DNA of 15,982 nucleotides from Patescibacteria group bacterium (GTDB lineage: Bacteria; Patescibacteria; UBA1384; CAILIB01). Positions within the stretch are counted from its first letter, which is position 1; each line of letters opens with the position of its first letter. The notes beneath the pieces were generated by a model that was not told the DNA's origin, searched no databases, and worked only from the letters and a program-made list of their open reading frames with translations. Made by a program: the position numbers and the translations under genes. This document shows, piece after piece, positions 11,840 through 15,982 of the stretch. Location: contig JAJFBK010000005.1 in NCBI GenBank assembly GCA_020696955.1, positions 1 to 15,982 on the forward strand, written 5' to 3'.

Positions 11840-11924
11840 ATTATTTAAAGAGGAAAGGTTAGCGAGAGCAAAGCTCGAGCGTCATCCCTCTCTCCGCCCT
11901 CAATAGGAATGCGGGCTAAACAGA

Positions 11925-11953
11925 TTGACATCTACCCTGATTCATGATATGCT
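11925..11953 (+). promoter_or_regulatory. Promoter of the 250-aa protein gene
   Basis: TTGACA (11925-11930), 17-bp spacer, TATGCT (11948-11953). Transcription would begin near 11960 and give a leader of about 40 nt with AAAGGA ahead of ATG 12001. It rules out the upstream in-frame ATG at 11944 as the start. Confidence 0.7.
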
Positions 11954-12000
11954 TTCAGATCGCCAAATGGTTTGGCGTGGACATTCTGAAAAGGAAAATT

Positions 12001-12753
12001 ATGAAACTTACTATCGAAGGATTGGTGAGCGAAGGAGTTGTGGAGCCATTCATGCCCCATGAAACAGAACAGCCGGCGTATCTACATCGCTGCCGATATG
12101 TAAAACCCTTCAAGGGAGACCTGATGCTTAAAACGCAGGCCTGGCGGTTTAAAAATGGAGCCACCATGAGTCGTTTTGATGGTAGCAACCAACTGGCTGG
12201 TTATCGCATTGACGGCGTAGGGTGTATAACTACATCCCTTGCAAGAGTATGTCTCGCCGCAGGATACGACCCTTCTCACGGATGGCTCGTCAGAGATTTT
12301 CGGCCCGACCCTAAGGAGTTGGCCATCTTGGCAGCTCAACGGGAAATACTCGAAAAAGCTCTTACCCCTGAAGACAGGCTTATGGAGACAATCATGGGTA
12401 AAAGAGCAATCCTTTCAGAAAAGAATTCTGACCTCCTTGCTCTAGCTCCATTTCTGGCGCGTTTTGATCCCAAGCTTAGCTGCTTAGGAATTGATTCAGG
12501 CTTAGTGAGGATCCTAGAATTCGTTCTAGATCTTCGTACAGCTCGAGATGTGCTTAGTCTCAGCTCTAAATACTTGGCTCACAGACTACGTAAGTTCACA
12601 GAAGAAACATCAATCCTTGAACCAAACGATCCTCTCTTAGATCGTGCGGCAGAACTGAATTCTTTCTTGGATTCTGCGCCTGAATCAGGACTTGTCAGCA
12701 TGATTAACTCCGAAGTACTTTTGAAGGCAAGTGCGAAGGCAGCAGCAACCTAA
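12001..12753 (+). CDS. Unrecognised 250-aa soluble protein
   Basis: 250 aa of no family that I recognise. The N-terminal third is mixed strand and turn (HRCRYVKPFKGDLMLKTQAWRFKNGATMSRFDGSNQLAGYRIDG) and contains two of the four cysteines; residues from about 98 on are mainly helical and charged, with a run of helices from ELAILAAQREILEKAL to the Ala-rich end. There is no signal peptide, membrane segment or known catalytic motif. ATG 12001 follows AAAGGAAAATT and lies correctly behind a consensus promoter; a strong terminator follows, so it is a single-gene unit. Codon use and composition look like the neighbours. The compact GYRIDGVGC core might be a small domain, but no function is proposed. 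Confidence 0.75.
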   Translation: MKLTIEGLVSEGVVEPFMPHETEQPAYLHRCRYVKPFKGDLMLKTQAWRFKNGATMSRFDGSNQLAGYRIDGVGCITTSLARVCLAAGYDPSHGWLVRDFRPDPKELAILAAQREILEKALTPEDRLMETIMGKRAILSEKNSDLLALAPFLARFDPKLSCLGIDSGLVRILEFVLDLRTARDVLSLSSKYLAHRLRKFTEETSILEPNDPLLDRAAELNSFLDSAPESGLVSMINSEVLLKASAKAAAT

Positions 12754-12760
12754 TCGTTTT

Positions 12761-12799
12761 AAGAGGCCGTGTGCATGTATGCACCCGGCCTCTTTGCTT
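12761..12799 (+). terminator. Terminator of the 250-aa protein gene
   Basis: AAGAGGCCG / CGGCCTCTT, continued inward by GTGCAT GT ATGCAC after one mismatch, followed by a T-rich stretch. A very stable hairpin 7 nt after the stop. Confidence 0.9.
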
Positions 12800-12827
12800 T
12801 CTAGTAAGTTAAGATTGAAACTAGAAA

Positions 12828-12950
12828 ATGAATTCTTTATATCTTCTTTCTTTTGATTCTGTCGAACAATTAGAACTTTTCAAATCGTTCCGTACTGCAC
12901 CTCCGGAGGATCTAAACGAATCCCTCTCTCGGTCAATCAAAAAAGGCTAA
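12828..12950 (+). CDS. Possible 40-aa small protein
   Basis: An open frame of 40 codons starts at ATG 12828 in the gap between two terminators. The peptide begins MNSLYLLSFDSVEQLELFK and ends in SLSRSIKKG, a plausible amphipathic helix with a basic tail. Its stop lies in the left arm of the next terminator, a compact arrangement also used by sufU. Against it, there is no Shine-Dalgarno sequence and only a weak TAAGAT box upstream, so it may be a chance frame. Confidence 0.25.
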   Translation: MNSLYLLSFDSVEQLELFKSFRTAPPEDLNESLSRSIKKG

Positions 12951-12970
12951 GAGGAAAACCTCTTAGCCTT
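12939..12970 (-). terminator. Terminator of the methyltransferase/HC2-like operon
   Basis: A perfect 12-bp stem, AAGGCTAAGAGG / CCTCTTAGCCTT with an AAAA loop. On the minus strand it is followed by six T, so it ends leftward transcription from 13000. Confidence 0.9.
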
Positions 12971-12999
12971 AGAAATATACGCCCTAAAATCACACCACT

Positions 13000-13632
13000 T
13001 CAAGGTTGCGGAACAAGCCTTTCCTTTACCAGATCCTGGAGAAGCCTCATGTGCCGCTCGGGATCTTTGTCGGCTTCGATTAGCTGAAGGGCAAAGACTT
13101 TATCCAGCTTCCAACCGGCGTTTAAAAATTGCCGAATTAGGAATGGTAATTGATCTCCCTTATAGTCAGTTTCATCCAACTTGTCGTGGGAGCAGTGACA
13201 TTTTTGCCAATATTGTCGAAGCGATGAACAGACTCGCTCATTACATGCACCCGTGCTGGTAGGATAATACCGAGAAGTCTTATCACCCTCTAACTCACGC
13301 AAGTCTCTTCCCCACACATGCTCCGAAGCCAAGACTTCTCGCAGCGTGTTAAAATCCTCTCCATATTCTTTACAGAGATCGCCTCGTTTTTCCGCCCATA
13401 TCTCACAAGATTCCTGATGCGAAAGGGCAGTACCTACAATCTCCTGCAAGCCTAGCGAGTAACATTCTTTGCATTCAAAATAATGTCTTATCGCTGACTG
13501 GGGACCTTTCTTCATTTCCTCCCATTTAAGATCAAGGTTTGTGGCCTCTAGAAATGATTGGGCCGTCTGGCAGTCCAGCCGAAGGAATGCATCAAGCTCC
13601 TCTGTGCGGGGTTCTTTCAAATCAGTCGTCAT
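13000..13632 (-). CDS. Unrecognised protein with an HC2-like HxxxCxxC motif
   Basis: 210 aa. Residues 21-57 read as C21 ... H50-x3-C54-x2-C57 (RHYFECKECYS), the arrangement of the zf-HC2 zinc-binding domain found in anti-sigma factors of the ZAS type. More cysteines lie further on (C80s and a KCHCSH cluster near 150), so a second metal site is possible. The usual transmembrane helix of ZAS anti-sigma factors is absent and no sigma factor gene is nearby, so an anti-sigma role is only a guess. The C-terminal 60 residues are helical (FLIRQFLNAGWKLDKVFALQLIEADKDPERH). AAAGGAGAAGG precedes the ATG. It lies 43 nt downstream of the methyltransferase gene and is probably cotranscribed with it. Confidence 0.6.
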   Translation of the reverse strand: MTTDLKEPRTEELDAFLRLDCQTAQSFLEATNLDLKWEEMKKGPQSAIRHYFECKECYSLGLQEIVGTALSHQESCEIWAEKRGDLCKEYGEDFNTLREVLASEHVWGRDLRELEGDKTSRYYPTSTGACNERVCSSLRQYWQKCHCSHDKLDETDYKGDQLPFLIRQFLNAGWKLDKVFALQLIEADKDPERHMRLLQDLVKERLVPQP

Positions 13633-13675
13633 ACCTTCTCCTTTTCAAAGTGCTGCATTGGCAAAACAAAACCTG

Positions 13676-14458
13676 TCAATCCTTCTTTCTAGCCACCACT
13701 GCTCGAATCAAAAGAGGGCGATAATAGATGCCTTCTTTCATTTGCGAACCAAAGTGGCGATTCATTTCTTCTTCAGCCTCCTTTTCTAGTTCCTTGGATT
13801 TCTTTTCGAGCACCACATTCCAAGGCGTCATCGAACGTATCTGGGAGATAAGCCCTTCCAGATCAAACTGTTCAATGTGTTGCCATTCCTTGCTTTCCAC
13901 TTCCCAACGACCATCATTTTGCATAACCTGCACAGGATCATAATCCTCTTTCACTGATTTACGCACAGGCTTATCACACAGCCGCTCGATGATCTCAACC
14001 AATTCCTTTCGGAAAGTTCCGGTGTCGTTCTTGTTCACGATGACAAAGATGCCCCCAGGCTCAAGGATGCGCAATACTTCATCGAGAACACCAGGAAGAC
14101 GATACCACCAATGAAATGAACCAAAGGTGGTGGCCATATGAAACATTTCGTCCAAAAATGGCAGATTTTGTGCCGAAGCTACCTGATATGTTAGCCCCTG
14201 CCCACCAACCTCAAGCGCCTTTTGTATGCAGTCCTCATCGGCATCAACGCCGTCAATAACAGCTCCAGGGATCCATCCGGCCAAGTCCCTCGTTGATATT
14301 CCCGTTCCACAGCCTATATCAAGAGTCTTTGCACCTGGCTCATTAGCAACGAGATCTCTGACATGACTCATAACATAGGAAGGATACTCTTGGCGGCCCT
14401 CCTCATAAGCATCGGCAAGATTACCGTAATTACCAGTCTGCCCTATTGGGTCACTCAT
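13676..14458 (-). CDS. Class I SAM-dependent methyltransferase
   Basis: 260 aa. Motif I is TLDIGCGTGIST (45-56), followed by the acidic end of strand 2 (IDGVDADEDCIQKAL) and strand 4 with FGSFHWW, then LRILEPGGIFVIVNK. The opening (YGNLADAYEEGRQEYPSYV) is the type found in small-molecule and ubiquinone/menaquinone-like methyltransferases of the Methyltransf_11 group. The C-terminal region (about 140-260) supplies substrate specificity and is not recognised, so the substrate is unknown. I chose ATG 14458, 8 nt after AAGGAG; the frame is open further up to 14509. It is cytoplasmic and is the first gene of an operon with the HC2-like protein. Confidence 0.85.
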   Translation of the reverse strand: MSDPIGQTGNYGNLADAYEEGRQEYPSYVMSHVRDLVANEPGAKTLDIGCGTGISTRDLAGWIPGAVIDGVDADEDCIQKALEVGGQGLTYQVASAQNLPFLDEMFHMATTFGSFHWWYRLPGVLDEVLRILEPGGIFVIVNKNDTGTFRKELVEIIERLCDKPVRKSVKEDYDPVQVMQNDGRWEVESKEWQHIEQFDLEGLISQIRSMTPWNVVLEKKSKELEKEAEEEMNRHFGSQMKEGIYYRPLLIRAVVARKKD

Positions 14459-14540
14459 AATTGACTCCTTATGTCTTTTGGCACAAGTCATTAATATCAG
14501 GTCTCTCACCCACTGGCCAGAAATCTTTATCCGCCCTTTC

Positions 14541-14549
14541 TGCTATCCT
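14541..14549 (+). promoter_or_regulatory. Candidate extended -10 of the SRPBCC gene
   Basis: TGCTATCCT lies 29 nt ahead of ATG 14579 and 5 nt ahead of an in-frame GTG at 14555. It matches the extended -10 form seen elsewhere in the window except for a C in the fourth position. Confidence 0.3.
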
Positions 14550-14578
14550 TAGTAGTGAACCATAACATCCCGCACTCC

Positions 14579-14983
14579 ATGGCCACACAATTCATCGAAA
14601 AATCAGTAGTTATACACGCTTCGGCCTTCAAGGTTTGGCAGGTATTCATCAATCCCATCGTCACCAGAAAAATGGGCGGTGAATATGTTTCGGAATGGAG
14701 ACTCGGCTCAGCAATTGGCTGGAAAAGCCTTGATGGCACAATACTTACAAAAGGAACGATTCTCGATATCGAATCCGAAAAAACACTCTCCCTTGGCCTT
14801 ATCGACCCTAAAACATCTGAGCCTCTTTCCAACATAACCTACGAATTACGAGAAAAGTATGGCAAAACCACCCTACTCGCCAGTGAAGAACTTACCCGTT
14901 CTTTGACCACCCCAGAATATGCGGCCGCAGTCGACGGGTGGAACGTTGCTTTGCAGGCCCTAAAAGAAGTCGCCGAGAAATAA
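14579..14983 (+). CDS. SRPBCC / AHSA1-like protein
   Basis: 134 aa. The START-like fold pattern is clear: a first strand (FIEKSVVIHASAFKVWQVFINP), the GGEYVSEWRLGSAIGWKSLDG segment with tryptophans, strands LTKGTILDIESEKTLSLGL and SNITYELREKYGKTTLLASEE, and a C-terminal helix (GWNVALQALKEVAEK) that lines the ligand cavity. The family includes Aha1-like and polyketide-cyclase-like small-ligand proteins; ligand unknown. ATG 14579 gives the normal family start (MATQFIEKS); GTG 14555 would add eight residues and fit a leaderless transcript. It diverges from the methyltransferase. Confidence 0.85.
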   Translation: MATQFIEKSVVIHASAFKVWQVFINPIVTRKMGGEYVSEWRLGSAIGWKSLDGTILTKGTILDIESEKTLSLGLIDPKTSEPLSNITYELREKYGKTTLLASEELTRSLTTPEYAAAVDGWNVALQALKEVAEK

Positions 14984-15018
14984 TCCCCCTGGGAGTTTAT
15001 TTTTTATGCCTTTTCTGG

Positions 15019-15024
15019 TACAGT
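15019..15024 (+). promoter_or_regulatory. Candidate -10 box of the 141-aa membrane protein gene
   Basis: TGGTACAGT (extended -10, TACAGT at 15019-15024) lies about 30 nt before ATG 15055, followed by a leader with a strong GAGGAGAGAG ribosome site. Confidence 0.4.
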
Positions 15025-15054
15025 ACATGCAATCTGCAGCACGAGGAGAGAGAA

Positions 15055-15480
15055 ATGCGGAAGTACTCAAAAAGCATGCTTAAGGACGAGGAAGGCCTCA
15101 CCGAGATTAATCAGCACTACGAAACCTATCCGTTTGAGTACATGCTGATCGTTTCTACATTGGTAACGTCCTACTTTGTTATTACCTTGGCATTCGCAAA
15201 CTGGTTCGGTACACCATTCCAACCAGACATGACCACATCTACCATCTCACTTTTTTTCTGTCTATCAGGTGGATGGTGCATCCTTATACGGCATACTAAG
15301 GCCGGACGTATTTTTGCCATCTTAAACACAGAGGCCGGAAAAGAACTGGAAGACCAGCGTAATAGCCTTGCAATAGCATGGGCCACAAATACTCCCTACC
15401 CTCCCTTTGAAGGATCGGCGACCGAAACCGATTTATGGATTGCCGCCCACCGGCAAGCCGGACTCCTTCTTGAGGAATGA
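15055..15480 (+). CDS. Unrecognised 141-aa protein with two membrane helices
   Basis: 141 aa. A charged N-terminus (MRKYSKSMLKDEEGL) is followed by two hydrophobic helices at about 29-50 (YMLIVSTLVTSYFVITLAFA) and 61-79 (TSTISLFFCLSGGWCILI), then a cytoplasmic C-terminal part of about 60 residues ending in a helix (DLWIAAHRQAGLLLEE). The helical hairpin with both ends inside fits the positive-charge pattern. GAGGAGAGAG lies just ahead of ATG 15055 and a terminator follows the stop, so it is a single-gene unit. The frame is open back to 14938, but that part overlaps the upstream gene. No family is recognised. Confidence 0.7.
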   Translation: MRKYSKSMLKDEEGLTEINQHYETYPFEYMLIVSTLVTSYFVITLAFANWFGTPFQPDMTTSTISLFFCLSGGWCILIRHTKAGRIFAILNTEAGKELEDQRNSLAIAWATNTPYPPFEGSATETDLWIAAHRQAGLLLEE

Positions 15481-15489
15481 CCCTACTCC

Positions 15490-15526
15490 AGCCCCTCCAC
15501 TCATCAGTGCGAGGGGCTTTCTTTTT
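15490..15526 (+). terminator. Terminator of the 141-aa membrane protein gene
   Basis: AGCCCCTC / GAGGGGCT, extended inside by CACT CATC AGTG, then TTCTTTTT. It lies 9 nt after the stop. Confidence 0.9.
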
Positions 15527-15527
15527 C

Positions 15528-15536
15528 TGATATAGT
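15528..15536 (+). promoter_or_regulatory. Extended -10 promoter of the ABC-2 permease gene
   Basis: TGATATAGT follows directly after the preceding terminator and lies 23 nt before ATG 15560. No Shine-Dalgarno sequence is in the leader. Confidence 0.5.
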
Positions 15537-15559
15537 AAGAACATTACCTCAGCAACGAT

Positions 15560-15982
15560 ATGGGCATCTACCTCGATATTATTCGATTCAATTTTTTACG
15601 CTTTCTGGCCTATCCCATCGAAATTTGGGCGGCAATAGTTAAGCGTGGGATCAGCCTTGGCTTTTTGATTGCCTTTTGGACTATCGTGGCCAATAGCTCA
15701 AACGGGCGCATTGACCTCATTCCCCTTATTTCATACTTTCTCATCTCCAATGCGATCAATGACATCGTTTCGGCCGAAATACTGAGGTTTGGCAAGTCGG
15801 TTGGCGATACAGTTAAAAAAGGCACGATTACCAATTACCTGATAAAACCAGTGCCGATCGTTCCCTACCTTTATGCTTCCACTTTAGGAGAACGCAGTGT
15901 GAGCCTACTCCTCTCAATAGCTAGCCTAATTGCCGGGCTCATTCTCAACCCTCCGGCCAGCCTCTTTTCAGTTGGAATATTT
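15560..15982 (+). CDS. ABC-2 type transporter permease, 5' part (runs off right edge)
   Basis: 141 codons are open to the window edge; a full protein of this type has about 260 residues and six helices. It starts with an amphipathic segment (MGIYLDIIRFNFLRFLAYPIE), then helix 1 (GISLGFLIAFWTIVANS), helix 2 (LIPLISYFLISNAINDIV), a cytoplasmic loop with the coupling-helix-like stretch SVGDTVKKGTITNYLIKPVP, and helices 3-4 (SVSLLLSIASLIAGLILNP). The loop motif 'G.i...L.kPv..' is typical of the ABC2_membrane_6 / DUF990 group of exporter permeases. The partner permease and ATPase are not in view and may lie downstream. Substrate unknown. Confidence 0.85.
   Translation, partial: MGIYLDIIRFNFLRFLAYPIEIWAAIVKRGISLGFLIAFWTIVANSSNGRIDLIPLISYFLISNAINDIVSAEILRFGKSVGDTVKKGTITNYLIKPVPIVPYLYASTLGERSVSLLLSIASLIAGLILNPPASLFSVGIF

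Noticed and set aside
11800..11900. Possible second tRNA on the minus strand (GGTTCGAATCC present)
   Set aside because: The T stem does not pair properly, and no anticodon arm or acceptor stem can be folded around it.
11944..12000. Upstream ATG for the 250-aa gene
   Set aside because: It lies upstream of the predicted transcription start, and its first codons overlap the -10 box of the consensus promoter.

Overview
The window looks like chromosomal DNA of a small-genome bacterium with moderate GC and the standard genetic code. Several genes end in TGA, including sufS, the 107-aa membrane protein and the 141-aa membrane protein, so this is not a TGA-as-glycine lineage. The mix of compact genes, many lineage-specific small proteins, a minimal SUF system with a shortened SufD, and an ABC-2 type permease suggests a Patescibacteria (CPR)-type organism. 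That assignment is inference: no ribosomal RNA or universal marker is present.

Layout. (1) Bases 1-438, minus strand: 5' part of a soluble protein that resembles the P/N domain of a metal P-type ATPase but lacks the catalytic DKTGT. (2) Bases 470-5822, plus strand: an iron-sulfur assembly cluster in three blocks, nfu-sufC, sufB-sufD and sufS-sufU. A 46-aa basic gene lies on the opposite strand between sufC and sufB, and an unrecognised 126-aa gene lies between sufD and sufS. (3) Bases 5860-7892, minus strand: DEDD exonuclease, Fe/Mn superoxide dismutase, a degenerate receiver protein and a small membrane protein. (4) Bases 8077-10134, plus strand: a mini HExxH protein, thioredoxin and a Y-family DNA polymerase. 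(5) Bases 10131-11312, minus strand: a PRC-barrel/LEA-like stress protein preceded by a 42-aa single-helix membrane peptide. (6) Bases 11394-12000: a palindrome-rich stretch around tRNA-Ser(GGA). (7) Bases 12001-12753: an unrecognised 250-aa protein with its own promoter and terminator. (8) Bases 13000-14458, minus strand: a SAM methyltransferase and a protein with an HC2-like HxxxCxxC motif. (9) Bases 14579-15982, plus strand: a SRPBCC (AHSA1-like) protein, a two-helix membrane protein and the start of an ABC-2 permease.

How the genes fit together. SufS takes sulfur from cysteine and SufU accepts it; SufBCD builds the cluster; Nfu probably delivers it. No SufE, SufA, IscR or SufR is visible, so the 46-aa ribbon-helix-helix-like protein, divergent from sufB, is the only regulator candidate inside the cluster. 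Superoxide dismutase, thioredoxin, a translesion polymerase and a PRC/LEA protein lie close by, so the region reads as an oxidative and general stress neighbourhood, although each unit appears to have its own promoter.

Promoters are unusually readable. TTGACA-like/TATAAT-like pairs with 17-bp spacing occur at several genes, and extended -10 boxes (TGnTATAnT) recur. For nfu, sufB and sufS the -10 box ends only 6-9 nt before the start codon, implying leaderless or nearly leaderless mRNAs, whereas other genes carry strong GGAGG-type ribosome sites.
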